DNA from: Halovenus sp.
Lineage (GTDB): Archaea > Halobacteriota > Halobacteria > Halobacteriales > Haloarculaceae
Length of the DNA stretch: 14,632 nt
NCBI GenBank assembly: GCA_028274925.1
Contig: JAQCNR010000119.1
Span: 1-14,632, forward strand
Direction: 5' to 3'
Shown here piece after piece: positions 1 to 7,195 of the stretch (positions are counted from its first letter, which is position 1; every line of letters begins with the position of its first letter). The translations under genes and the position numbers were made by a program. The notes below the pieces were generated by a model. It saw nothing but the letters and a program-made list of their open reading frames with translations, did no database searches and was not told where the DNA came from.

Positions 1-116
1 TGTCAACATCTCAAAGATGGAACATCTGCTTCCATGATGTGATTACAAGTAACGGAGACATCCTAAGAAGTCATTATTGGGCCAATTGGGTATATTGGTA
101 GTATTCAAAGAGTTCT

Positions 117-135
117 GGTACTTTACCGGTACTTT
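117..135. repeat. Spaced direct repeat GGTACTTT
   Basis: The octamer GGTACTTT occurs at 117-124 and again at 128-135, an 11-bp period or about one helical turn. Such spacing can present two copies of a site on the same DNA face, as for a regulator half-site. No adjacent gene is visible to assign it to, and chance is possible in this AT-rich stretch. Confidence 0.3.
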
Positions 136-214
136 CGTTGAGATGGTAATTTAAGCGCTGTCGCTACTACGCCTCCGCCCCGAACACAGTCCGTGTCACC
201 GCTGTGGGTCGCAC

Positions 215-262
215 TGTCCCAACATACCCGTTTACCGCTCTGTTATTTCCCTAGTTGGGACA
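215..262. repeat. 9-bp perfect inverted repeat
   Basis: TGTCCCAAC (215-223) is repeated inverted as GTTGGGACA (254-262), enclosing 30 nt. A further segment, CCGTGTC at 191-197, is complementary to GACACGG at 259-265, so the right arm has two overlapping pairing partners. The element could be an RNA hairpin, an operator or the remnant of an insertion end. No gene is attached to it. Confidence 0.45.
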
Positions 263-580
263 CGGTATTGGCATCTATTTCTTTAACTGGATATAATAAA
301 AGCGAAACTCCTGATTTTGCAGGTATCGTTCGGACGTATCCCGGGATTCATCGGGGAAGAATCACCGAATAGCGACCAATATCTCGCAAGCGCGTCGTCA
401 ACCTCGTAAAATCGGCTCTCGATACCTTACTGCGTCCGAAATCGCGGTATGCTGTGGCTGAACTCAGTCTCTGTCCGAGAGTAGTACCTGACATGTATGA
501 ACAGATTGGGAGACACTTACTCGTGACCGTACAATCGCGGGTACCGCAATCCTTTCGAGCCCCCGTTTCGTTGTGCCGGT

Positions 581-1393
581 ATGGCACTTCTGACAACTGG
601 TGGACCAAGCGCACGCGGCGAGCGGCTCCGGGGCCGACTGCGTGACGGGCTTATTCGCGGGGTTATACTCACAGTCCCGTTGGCGCTGACGCTCATTATC
701 CTCGGGTTCATCGCAAATTTCATTTTCAGCAGGCTCAATCCATTCGTAAGCGTTGCTGAGCAGTTGTTTGGTCTGCCGAACATTCCGACGTGGGTGGTCG
801 AGATTGCTGTGTTGTTCTCTCTGATTCTCATTATCCTGTTTATCGGCCTCATCTCGATAGAGTGGAAGAGTTTCGACCGAGTGGAGAGTGCCTTCGATGA
901 CCTGATGACGAGCATCCCCGGTGTTGGTCCAATTTATTCGAGTTTCAACGAGATGAGCGAACTCCTGCTGGACAGCCAGAGCCAGAGCTTCAAAGACGTG
1001 AAATTTGTCGAATACCCAACAGACGAGTCCTATGCACTTGCGTTCGTAACGGCCGACACGCCCGAGTACATCGAGGACGCTGCCGGTCACGAAGATATGG
1101 TCACACTGTTCATGCCGATGGCACCGAACCCTGTTATGGGCGGGTTCGTCATCAGCGTCAACCGCGACCGCGTCGTTGACGTGGATATGTCCGTCCAACA
1201 GGGGATTCAAGCCATCGTCACCAGCGGTGTTGGCCTCGGGTCCAGATCGAAGGTTCCAGAGGACGGCGACTCGCTGTCAGACTTCCAGGTTGAGCAGGAT
1301 ATGCAGCCCCCTGTGGTCAACCCCGCCGAGCATATCAACAAAGGTACTGACCCTGAGGACCCCGAAGATTCACACGACCAGGACCGACTGTAG
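581..1393 (+). CDS. DUF502 family integral membrane protein
   Basis: This 270-residue protein belongs by pattern to the DUF502 family of uncharacterised membrane proteins. A short basic N-terminus (RGERLRGRLRDG) precedes two hydrophobic segments at about 24-50 and 72-94. A soluble domain follows with family-like motifs: PGVGPIYSSF (113-122), the FMPMAPNP stretch ending in GGFV (177-190), and MSVQQGIQAIVTSGVG (203-218). The C-terminus from about 225 is acidic and probably disordered, as is common in haloarchaeal versions. Its role is unknown; a part in membrane trafficking or envelope function is only conjecture. The ATG at 581 is the first in frame next to the basic and membrane segments. No strong TATA box lies 26 nt upstream (CCTTTCG at 551-557 is weak). 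Its TAG stop abuts the stop of the convergent zinc-ribbon gene. Confidence 0.88.
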   Translation: MALLTTGGPSARGERLRGRLRDGLIRGVILTVPLALTLIILGFIANFIFSRLNPFVSVAEQLFGLPNIPTWVVEIAVLFSLILIILFIGLISIEWKSFDRVESAFDDLMTSIPGVGPIYSSFNEMSELLLDSQSQSFKDVKFVEYPTDESYALAFVTADTPEYIEDAAGHEDMVTLFMPMAPNPVMGGFVISVNRDRVVDVDMSVQQGIQAIVTSGVGLGSRSKVPEDGDSLSDFQVEQDMQPPVVNPAEHINKGTDPEDPEDSHDQDRL

Positions 1394-1555
1394 CTACCGC
1401 TCAGGCGTGACCGTCTCGTTGCATCGTGGACAGTAAAACGAGCCGTCCTCTTCCTGTGCCGCTGTCTGGTCGATTGAATCGTCGCACTGTCCTGCTGGCC
1501 GGCCGCGCTCGTCCGTACTGCCGTGAAGATAACCACACTGTGGACAAGTGAGCAT
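1394..1555 (-). CDS. Small zinc-ribbon protein (53 aa)
   Basis: This 53-residue protein starts MLTCPQCGYLHG and ends FYCPRCNETVTPER. Cys4-Pro-Gln-Cys7 and Cys42-Pro-Arg-Cys45 form two knuckles that should bind one zinc ion; a fifth cysteine is at 24. The knuckles are separated by a glycine-, Asp- and Gln-rich linker. Haloarchaea encode many such one-domain zinc ribbons, most of unknown function, with protein-protein or nucleic-acid contacts as possibilities. The ATG at 1553-1555 lies 77 nt beyond the HTH regulator's stop, so it may be read from that gene's transcript or from an unseen promoter. The coding call rests on the paired CPxC motifs and the exact stop-to-stop fit with DUF502 (TAG|CTA at 1391-1396). 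Confidence 0.8.
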   Translation of the reverse strand: MLTCPQCGYLHGSTDERGRPAGQCDDSIDQTAAQEEDGSFYCPRCNETVTPER

Positions 1556-1606
1556 ACCTCTCTATTGGTCGCCACTCACTTGACTGCAGTGGGCCGTGGA
1601 TATCAC

Positions 1607-1626
1607 CGCAACCCGCAGACGTTGCG
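1607..1626 (-). terminator. Hairpin after HTH regulator gene
   Basis: CGCAAC (1607-1612) and GTTGCG (1621-1626) form a perfect 6-bp stem with an 8-nt loop, beginning 7 nt past the stop codon of the HTH_10 gene. It lies before the zinc-ribbon gene and could end or attenuate the regulator's transcript. No T-tract follows, and T-tracts are the main archaeal termination signal, so the assignment is weak. Confidence 0.3.
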
Positions 1627-1632
1627 CCCCGG

Positions 1633-2376
1633 TTAGGGTCGTTCGGTCGAGTCGTCAAGATGTTCTAGCGCTCCCGCGACACTGCGGGCGATCTTTCGCT
1701 GTCCGCGGCGGAGATTTTTCGACACGCCCGGCTTGGAAATGTCGAACTCGGCAGCGAGGTCACTCAGGGTCATCTCCCGGGGCGACTGGAAGTATCCCGA
1801 CTCGAAGGCAGTCGTGATCGTCTTGCGTTCGGTTGCTGTGAGTCGCTGACTCCCCCGGAGCAACTCGATTGCGGCGTCACGCTTTTCGATCAGTTCCTGC
1901 ATATCCGCGAGTGCGGTCTGTTTCCGGGAAATGATCGAAAACTCGTTGTTGCGCTCGAGGTCAGCCAACGTGTCGTTGGCCGAATTTGTCGAGTCGAAGC
2001 CGACGTGCCACGTCTCGGACCCCCCCTCGATATGGAACGGCCCGGTTACGTAGCCGTCGTTCGCCCGAATCGTCTGCATCGCGTCAGTCTCATCGATTGT
2101 TGTTCGAATATGTGCTGTCTCACCCATTCGCTTGCGCAGAGTGCAACTGTACATGTTCCGGTGGTCCTGCAAAGCCTGTAATGCGTTATCCAGAGCTTTG
2201 CGGCTCTCTCCCTCGACGACCATCCGTGTTTCGAGCTCCCGGTCCCTACCGTCGAAATTCCACTGGAACGACGAAAACGACACGTCGTGGTCGGCTGTCG
2301 TGTCGATGAATGGGCAATCCTGTTGCTCCATCTCCATCGAGATATCTATCACTGTAGTTCCCCCCGGACAGACCAT
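1633..2376 (-). CDS. HTH_10 (bacterio-opsin activator type) transcriptional regulator
   Basis: This 247-residue protein is a probable DNA-binding regulator of the haloarchaeal Bat-type HTH family. The C-terminal helix-turn-helix spans about 177-232: RLTATERKTITTAFESGYF, then LSDLAAEFDISKPGVSKNLRR, the hallmark of the HTH_10 domain. Residues 8-150 form a mixed alpha/beta domain with an aromatic-rich segment (FSSFQWNFDG, 34-43). This type of domain senses an unknown signal; the ligand cannot be read from the sequence. The ATG at 2376 is the first start. A TATA-like TTTATAA centred near 2392 would place transcription start near 2366, inside this ORF, so GTG 2352 (residue 9) or ATG 2337 (residue 14) may be the true start. 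The gene is divergent from the alpha/beta hydrolase, an obvious candidate target alongside autoregulation. Confidence 0.88.
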   Translation of the reverse strand: MVCPGGTTVIDISMEMEQQDCPFIDTTADHDVSFSSFQWNFDGRDRELETRMVVEGESRKALDNALQALQDHRNMYSCTLRKRMGETAHIRTTIDETDAMQTIRANDGYVTGPFHIEGGSETWHVGFDSTNSANDTLADLERNNEFSIISRKQTALADMQELIEKRDAAIELLRGSQRLTATERKTITTAFESGYFQSPREMTLSDLAAEFDISKPGVSKNLRRGQRKIARSVAGALEHLDDSTERP

Positions 2377-2387
2377 TGGTATTATTC

Positions 2388-2396
2388 GTTATAAAT
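2388..2396 (-). promoter_or_regulatory. TATA-like element of the HTH_10 gene
   Basis: On the minus strand this reads ATTTATAAC, a good archaeal TATA box. At the usual spacing of about 26 nt, transcription would begin near 2366, ten nucleotides inside the longest ORF. This favours an internal start (GTG 2352 or ATG 2337) for the regulator. Confidence 0.5.
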
Positions 2397-2452
2397 CCTC
2401 TCATTACTTTCCGGTTCTTGGTCAAACGCCAAGGTAGCGGCTCGGGAGATGG

Positions 2453-2459
2453 ATTTTAG
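2453..2459 (+). promoter_or_regulatory. TATA-like element of the alpha/beta hydrolase gene
   Basis: ATTTTAG is centred 27 nt before the ATG at 2483. This is the spacing expected when transcription begins at the start codon of a leaderless haloarchaeal mRNA, and it supports 2483 over the upstream alternative at 2459. Confidence 0.5.
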
Positions 2460-2482
2460 TGCTGGCCCTGTCACTGACCCGT

Positions 2483-3343
2483 ATGCCGACTGTCCAGCAC
2501 GACGGGGTTCGGTTGTACTACGAATATGACGACGCCGAGTCTACACCACCGGTTGTCTTCATCCAGGGGTTGGGCGTCGGTCGGTGGTCCTGGCACTGGC
2601 AACGTGAGGCCCTTAGCGACATGTATGGCGTACTCTTGCCAGACAACCGCGGGAACGGAAACTCTGAGGCGGGACTCCCGCCACTGATTCCACGATTGCC
2701 ACGGGCGCTTCGGCTCCTGTTCTTCACAAAAGTCGCGGGGTATTCGACCGAAGGACTTGCCGCAGACATCGAGGCAATACTCGCGAATGCTGGCGTCGAG
2801 CGTGCGCATATCGTCGGTGCAAGCCTTGGTGGAATGATTGCCCAGCAGTACGCCCTCGATTACGACCGCGCCCTCTCGCTGTCGCTGTTCTGTACGACCC
2901 ACGGCGGCGACGAGGCAGTGCCCATTCCTGACGACACGCTCGAACAGATGTTCGATGTGCCCGAGGGGGCAGACCAACGCGAGACGATCCGTCACCGGAT
3001 GGGGCCAGCAATCAACGACGAGTTCGAGTCGACCAATCCCGACGTGATGGACCAGATTATCGACTGGCGACTCGAACAGGACGCCGGCGAGGTGGCCCGG
3101 GAGTCACAGGGTGCGGCCGGAGCGAACTTCGACGCCAGCGACCGCGTCGGTGATATTACTCTCCCGACGCTCATCTTACACGGCACCGACGACAGGGTAC
3201 TTCCCGTCAAGAATGGTGACCTGCTGGCTGAGAACATTCCTCACGCTCAGTACGAGCGGATCGAGGGTGGCTCTCACCTGTTCATGATCGAAGACAGCGA
3301 GGAAGTAAACGGCTACCTCCGGGAGTTTCTGGCCGACGCTTAG
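2483..3343 (+). CDS. Alpha/beta hydrolase fold protein
   Basis: This 286-residue protein is a single-domain alpha/beta hydrolase. Strand beta-3 and the oxyanion region are visible as VVFIQGLGVGRWSW (24-37), followed by the DNRGNGNS turn (54-61). The nucleophile elbow is GASLGG (112-117) with Ser114. The acid is probably Asp237 in HGTDDRVLP and the catalytic His is His265 in GGSHLF, so the triad is complete. The lid region (about 140-220) is acidic. It resembles the 3-oxoadipate enol-lactonase/esterase branch, but the substrate cannot be assigned. ATG 2483 is preferred because it starts the first strand (MPTVQHDGVRLYYEY) and sits at leaderless distance from a TATA element. The gene is divergent from the HTH_10 regulator and its stop overlaps that of livM by 4 nt on the opposite strand. 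Confidence 0.9.
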   Translation: MPTVQHDGVRLYYEYDDAESTPPVVFIQGLGVGRWSWHWQREALSDMYGVLLPDNRGNGNSEAGLPPLIPRLPRALRLLFFTKVAGYSTEGLAADIEAILANAGVERAHIVGASLGGMIAQQYALDYDRALSLSLFCTTHGGDEAVPIPDDTLEQMFDVPEGADQRETIRHRMGPAINDEFESTNPDVMDQIIDWRLEQDAGEVARESQGAAGANFDASDRVGDITLPTLILHGTDDRVLPVKNGDLLAENIPHAQYERIEGGSHLFMIEDSEEVNGYLREFLADA

Positions 3344-4701
3344 TCAGAGTCGCTCTCTGGCTCTGGGTCAGTCTCGCTTGCTGGTGGCTCGACACCAGCC
3401 TCTGACTCGCTCTCTGTTCGAAATTTCTCGATTCGGGTTGTTGCCCAATCAGCGACGCTGTCAGCGCCCAGTCTGGCCCGGAGCGTCCCGAGCATCCCAA
3501 TCGGGACGAACAACACGAACACGACGAAGATAATCCCGGTGTAGAACTCCCCGTGGCCGGTCATGAAGGCGTTCATCCCTTCGTCGACTGTAACGCCGCT
3601 GACCGAGGCGTTTAGCACCGACCCCGGCAGAATCTCTTGTAACCACGGCTGCAGGCCGCCGCCGCTAGCCTTGCGGGCGAGGAACTCCTCGACGCCTTCG
3701 AGGAAGATGTAGCCGAACAGCGGGCCAGCCAGCGTCCCGAGTCCGCCGATAATCGTCGCGACCAGCGCGAAGCCAGTCACGAGGAAAAACAGCGTCGTGT
3801 CGGGTGACGCCGTCCCATTGATCACGATGAGTAGCGCGCCGCCGATTGCGCCGAAGAAGGCGCTGATCATGAACGCGCCAATCTTGTAGTAGAAGACATT
3901 GTATCCGATTGCCTTCGCACGCTGCTCGTTTTCTCTGATGGCAATCATCACCCGACCGAACGGCGAGTGGATGATCCGCTGCATCAGGAAATAGCAGATG
4001 AGGACGATACTCCCAATCGCGAAGTAGGTGACAATGACTGGGTCGCCGAAGTTGATACCCAGGAACGTCGTTTCACCGAAGGCTGGGTGGACTGTTGCAT
4101 TCAGTGGGTCGATGAACGGAATCCCGATCACCGGCTCGAACAGCTCCACGTCCGATGGAGAGCCGGCCGCGGTGCCCGTCGCGGGGTCGGAGTCGTCCAC
4201 CGTCAGGTAGTCCCAGTGCTGGGAGACGACGTACATTATCTCGGCGATACCGAGCGTAATCATCGCGAAGTAGACTCCGCTCAGCCGGAAGGCAAGCAGC
4301 CCGACGACCAGCGCGAACAACGCGGCAGCGAGCGCACCCATCAACATGAGCATCATAAACGGCAACTCCGCCGGGAGTAGCGGTATCTGGCCGTTGTATC
4401 CGAGGACGACGAAGTACGCGCCGATGCCGAAGAAGGCTCCGTGGCCGAAGGAGAGATACCCCGTGTAACCGCTGATGAAGTCGAACGACATCGCAAACAG
4501 CCCGAGTGCGAGTATCGTCAACATTGTCCGCGGCTCTGGCAAGACCATCTCTGCGGTCAGCGCGAACAGGTCGACGAGGATGTCGTACACAAACGGGTAC
4601 GCGACGAACAACAGTACCACGGCGATGTGCACCGTGTGGTCCTGCAGGTACTGTACGGGCCAGCTATTCGCCATATCGACATCTGTCGTTTCGGTACTCA
4701 T
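3340..4701 (-). CDS. livM: Branched-chain amino acid type ABC transporter permease LivM
   Basis: This 453-residue inner-membrane permease forms the translocation pore with LivH. Family motifs are GYLSFGHGAFFGIGAY (81-96), the cytoplasmic ATPase-coupling segment GRVMIAIRENEQRAKAIGYN (249-268), and ATIIGGLGTLAGPLFG (315-330). It is longer than the usual 300-350 residues. A hydrophilic acidic stretch at about 161-222 interrupts two membrane segments and probably faces outside. A second insertion at 343-385 precedes the last helix, and the C-terminus (427-453) is a Glu/Asp/Ser tail. The last gene of the operon, it overlaps livH by 4 nt; a GGTGATC Shine-Dalgarno-like match lies just upstream of ATG 4701. 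Transport of branched-chain amino acids is the family default; organic acids or urea-like compounds are also known for this family. Confidence 0.92.
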   Translation of the reverse strand: MSTETTDVDMANSWPVQYLQDHTVHIAVVLLFVAYPFVYDILVDLFALTAEMVLPEPRTMLTILALGLFAMSFDFISGYTGYLSFGHGAFFGIGAYFVVLGYNGQIPLLPAELPFMMLMLMGALAAALFALVVGLLAFRLSGVYFAMITLGIAEIMYVVSQHWDYLTVDDSDPATGTAAGSPSDVELFEPVIGIPFIDPLNATVHPAFGETTFLGINFGDPVIVTYFAIGSIVLICYFLMQRIIHSPFGRVMIAIRENEQRAKAIGYNVFYYKIGAFMISAFFGAIGGALLIVINGTASPDTTLFFLVTGFALVATIIGGLGTLAGPLFGYIFLEGVEEFLARKASGGGLQPWLQEILPGSVLNASVSGVTVDEGMNAFMTGHGEFYTGIIFVVFVLFVPIGMLGTLRARLGADSVADWATTRIEKFRTESESEAGVEPPASETDPEPESDSD

Positions 4702-5714
4702 CCGTGATCACCCATCCCTTCGACGCCGAACAGTCCACGTGGCCGCAGGATGAGCGTGACCACGAGGATGGTGAATATCATCAGTTCGTCGATACCCGTA
4801 AACTGGATGACACCGGTGGTGAACGCCCACGTTCCAAGGGCGTCGATCATTCCCACCACCAGCGAGGCGACGACGGTCCCTTTGAACGACCCGAGTCCGC
4901 CAACAATGACGATGACGAACGCGGGCAACAACACGTCCAGTGCCAGCGGGACGCTCGTGCTCCACAGCGGGTCCCACATCAGGATGACGCCGGCCGCGCC
5001 GGCGATTCCTGAGCCGATGGCGAAGACGATTGTGAACGTTCGCTGGACGTTGATGCCTAGTGCTTTCGCCATCTCTTCGTCTTCGACGCCAGCCCGGACG
5101 AACAGCCCGTATCGGGTCTTGTTCAGGAACGCCCAGATGCCGACGGCGGTCAACGCGCCGAGCATAATCTCGAACAGTTGGAGATTCGTGAACTGGATAA
5201 AGAGCAGTTCGGCGTCACCCAGTTCCGACGGCAGTGTCTGGCGGCGCGGACTCGCCCAGTCGAAGTTCCACTGGCCGTTGTTGATGTTGCGGAACTCGAC
5301 GATCATCCGCATGAACTGCTCGAGGGTAATCGCAATCCCGAACGTGAGCAGAATCTGGTAGATTGGCGGATACTCGTAGAGTCGCCGGACGAGTGTTACC
5401 TCCAAAACCGTGCCAAGCGCGGCCAGCAGGACGAAAACGAGTGCCAGCACGACGATGAAGATGAACATCACCGTGCCAAAGCCCATCCCGGCGGTCACGA
5501 GGGCAAGCATTAGTCCGGCGGCGATGTACGCGCCGTACATCGTGAACGCGCCGTGGGCGAAGTTGATGACGTCCATCAGCCCGAAGATAAGCGTCAGTCC
5601 GGTAGCAATCATCAGGTACAGACTCGCTTTCGCCAGTCCTTCGACGATGACGCTACTGAGGTCACCGGGCGAGGTGAGCAGGTCGATTGCACCGAGTGCG
5701 AGGTGGTCTATCAT
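4698..5714 (-). CDS. livH: Branched-chain amino acid type ABC transporter permease LivH
   Basis: This 338-residue permease is the partner of LivM. Diagnostic motifs are LTLIFGLMDVINFAHGAFTMYGAY (within 40-63), the cytoplasmic coupling helix RAGVEDEEMAKALGINV (207-223) that contacts the ATPases, and FVIVIVGGLGSFKGTVVASL (266-285). Several hydrophobic helices alternate with short loops, and length is somewhat above the usual 290-310 because of the loop at about 140-175. A strong Shine-Dalgarno sequence, AGGAGGT, lies about 10 nt upstream of ATG 5714, as expected for an internal operon gene in haloarchaea. It overlaps livF by 4 nt upstream and livM by 4 nt downstream, implying coupled translation of the two pore subunits. 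Confidence 0.93.
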   Translation of the reverse strand: MIDHLALGAIDLLTSPGDLSSVIVEGLAKASLYLMIATGLTLIFGLMDVINFAHGAFTMYGAYIAAGLMLALVTAGMGFGTVMFIFIVVLALVFVLLAALGTVLEVTLVRRLYEYPPIYQILLTFGIAITLEQFMRMIVEFRNINNGQWNFDWASPRRQTLPSELGDAELLFIQFTNLQLFEIMLGALTAVGIWAFLNKTRYGLFVRAGVEDEEMAKALGINVQRTFTIVFAIGSGIAGAAGVILMWDPLWSTSVPLALDVLLPAFVIVIVGGLGSFKGTVVASLVVGMIDALGTWAFTTGVIQFTGIDELMIFTILVVTLILRPRGLFGVEGMGDHG

Positions 5715-6409
5715 GCTGAGAGATACCTCCTGAGTCGTTCGTCCTCAGTTGAGACGTTCGCCGTCTCCCCTTCGTCGATAATCTGCCCATGGTCCATCAC
5801 GTAGAAGCGGTCCGCGAGGTCAAGCGCCAGGCCGAGTTTCTGCTCGACGAGCAAGATGGGAATCTCCTCGGCAGCGTCCATCAGCGCCCGCCCCACGTCG
5901 GTCACGATCTGTGGAGCAAGCCCCTCACTCGGTTCGTCGACCAGCAACAGGTCGTTATCTCCGACGAGTCCGCGAGCGATAGCGAGCATCTGCTGTTGAC
6001 CTCCCGAGAGGTCTCCCGCGCGCTGGCCGGCCCGGTCGCGCAGGATCGGGAACGTCTCGTAGGCCGTCTCCAGTGCCGCTGGCACACCGTCGCCGTCTGG
6101 CACCGCCGCGCGGATGTTCTCTTCGACGTTCAACCGAGTGAACATTCGGCGTTCCTCCGGAATCCAGCCGATGCCAGCCTCGGCAACTTCGTAGGCATCA
6201 CGACCCACGAGTTCCTCGCCGTCGAATATCACTGAGCCTTCGACTGGCGGCGTCAACTGGAGAATCGAGCGCATCGTCGTCGTCTTGCCAACACCGTTAC
6301 GGCCGAGTAACGCGACAACTTCGCCGGCGTCGACCTCCAGCGAGACGCCTTCGAGGATGTGGCTCTCGCCGTAGTAGGTGTGAATGTCGTCGACTTCGAG
6401 CAGACTCAT
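5711..6409 (-). CDS. livF: Branched-chain amino acid type ABC transporter ATPase LivF
   Basis: This 232-residue cytoplasmic ATPase powers the LivHM pore as a heterodimer with LivG. Walker A is GRNGVGKT (36-43), the ABC signature LSGGQQ (134-139) and Walker B LLLVDEP (154-160), with Glu159 as catalytic base. The H-loop position reads VEQ (188-190); glutamine here is usual for LivF and separates it from LivG, which keeps histidine. Length and the DRFYVMDHGQIIDEGET ending fit the family. The start at 6409 overlaps the livG stop by 4 nt, with a purine-rich GGGGGGAG ribosome site just ahead. Confidence 0.94.
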   Translation of the reverse strand: MSLLEVDDIHTYYGESHILEGVSLEVDAGEVVALLGRNGVGKTTTMRSILQLTPPVEGSVIFDGEELVGRDAYEVAEAGIGWIPEERRMFTRLNVEENIRAAVPDGDGVPAALETAYETFPILRDRAGQRAGDLSGGQQQMLAIARGLVGDNDLLLVDEPSEGLAPQIVTDVGRALMDAAEEIPILLVEQKLGLALDLADRFYVMDHGQIIDEGETANVSTEDERLRRYLSA

Positions 6410-7194
6410 ACTCTCCCCCCGTCGGCCGCCGCGCGGTCGAGGTCACCGGCTTCGTAGCCGCCGAGATACGCCTCCTGTACGTCCGGGTCGCCGCGGACGT
6501 TCTCGGGGCTGTCGTCGGCAATGACCGCGCCCTGATTGAGCACGACAACGCGCTCGGAAACATCCATCACGATGTCCATATTGTGTTCGACAAGCAGGAC
6601 AGCGTGGTCGGTCGCAACGTCTTCGATAAGCGCCTTGATATCGTCAACTCCTTCGGTCGAAACGCCCGCATTTGGCTCGTCCAACAGGAGTACGTCCGGG
6701 TCACCTGCGAGTGCGAGCGCAACCTCGAGCTGTCGTTTTTCGCCGTGACTGAGATTTTCGGCAGTGAGCTGTGACTGCCCGCCAAGCCCGACTCGTTCGA
6801 GAATTTGCTGTGCCTCCTCGTAGTGGCCCTCGAAGGTGTTGACGTTGCGCCAGAACTTCAACGAGTTGCTCCCGTGGGCCTGGGCAGCCACGCGGACGTT
6901 TTCCAGCACCGTACTTGTCGGGAAGATATTCGTAATCTGGAACGAACGGTGAATCCCGAGTTGTGCAGTCTCCTGTGGCTTTGCCTCGGTGATGTCGACC
7001 CACTCGCCGTCCTGCTGGAACTCGACCGTGCCCTCAGAGGGGGTCAACTGGCCCGTGAGGAGGTTGAAAAACGTCGTTTTCCCGGCACCATTCGGGCCGA
7101 TCAACGACGTCAGCTCCTCGCCGAGCTCGAAGTCGACGTGGTCAGTAGCGGTAATCCCGCCGAAGCGCTTGGTGAGACCGTTCGTGCGGAGCAT
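6406..7194 (-). CDS. livG: Branched-chain amino acid type ABC transporter ATPase LivG
   Basis: This 262-residue ATPase is the LivG-type partner of LivF. Walker A is GPNGAGKTT (33-41), the signature is LSHGEKRQLE (148-157), with His in place of the first Gly as is typical of LivG, and Walker B is VLLLDEP (168-174). The H-loop is VEHNMD with His204. The C-terminal PENVRGDPDVQEAYLGG motif is characteristic of the LivG group and closes the domain. Start ATG 7194 lies one nucleotide past the binding-protein stop codon, so the gene depends on the upstream transcript and probably on translational coupling; no clear ribosome site is seen. Confidence 0.94.
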   Translation of the reverse strand: MLRTNGLTKRFGGITATDHVDFELGEELTSLIGPNGAGKTTFFNLLTGQLTPSEGTVEFQQDGEWVDITEAKPQETAQLGIHRSFQITNIFPTSTVLENVRVAAQAHGSNSLKFWRNVNTFEGHYEEAQQILERVGLGGQSQLTAENLSHGEKRQLEVALALAGDPDVLLLDEPNAGVSTEGVDDIKALIEDVATDHAVLLVEHNMDIVMDVSERVVVLNQGAVIADDSPENVRGDPDVQEAYLGGYEAGDLDRAAADGGRV

Positions 7195-7195
7195 G

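Larger units (their letters stand above)
1..580. other. Gene-free left-end region, partly AT-rich
   Basis: I find no convincing protein or RNA gene here. The short open frames lack haloarchaeal acidic composition and resemble no family I know, and I see no tRNA fold or transposase remnant. By hand count the first 120 nt are about 38% GC, well below the genes that follow. The stretch contains a spaced direct repeat (117-135), a 9-bp inverted repeat (215-262) and an AT-rich TATA-like tract near 288-301. It may be a long intergenic region, the decayed edge of a mobile insertion, or the site of a small RNA; the sequence alone does not decide. Confidence 0.6.

Noticed and set aside
1..580. Possible tRNA, rRNA fragment or CRISPR repeat in the gene-free region
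   Set aside because: No T-loop consensus with matching acceptor stem, no rRNA-like conserved stretch, and no regularly spaced repeat unit was found.
373..645. Possible degraded protein remnant in the plus frame reading NLVKSALDTLLRP
   Set aside because: No start with promoter, basic composition, and no resemblance to a transposase or other family I know; it also runs into the DUF502 start in another frame.
464..1210. 248-codon open frame on the minus strand opposite the DUF502 gene
   Set aside because: No recognisable domain, composition rich in Arg, His and Cys unlike haloarchaeal proteins, and the opposite frame has clear DUF502 motifs.
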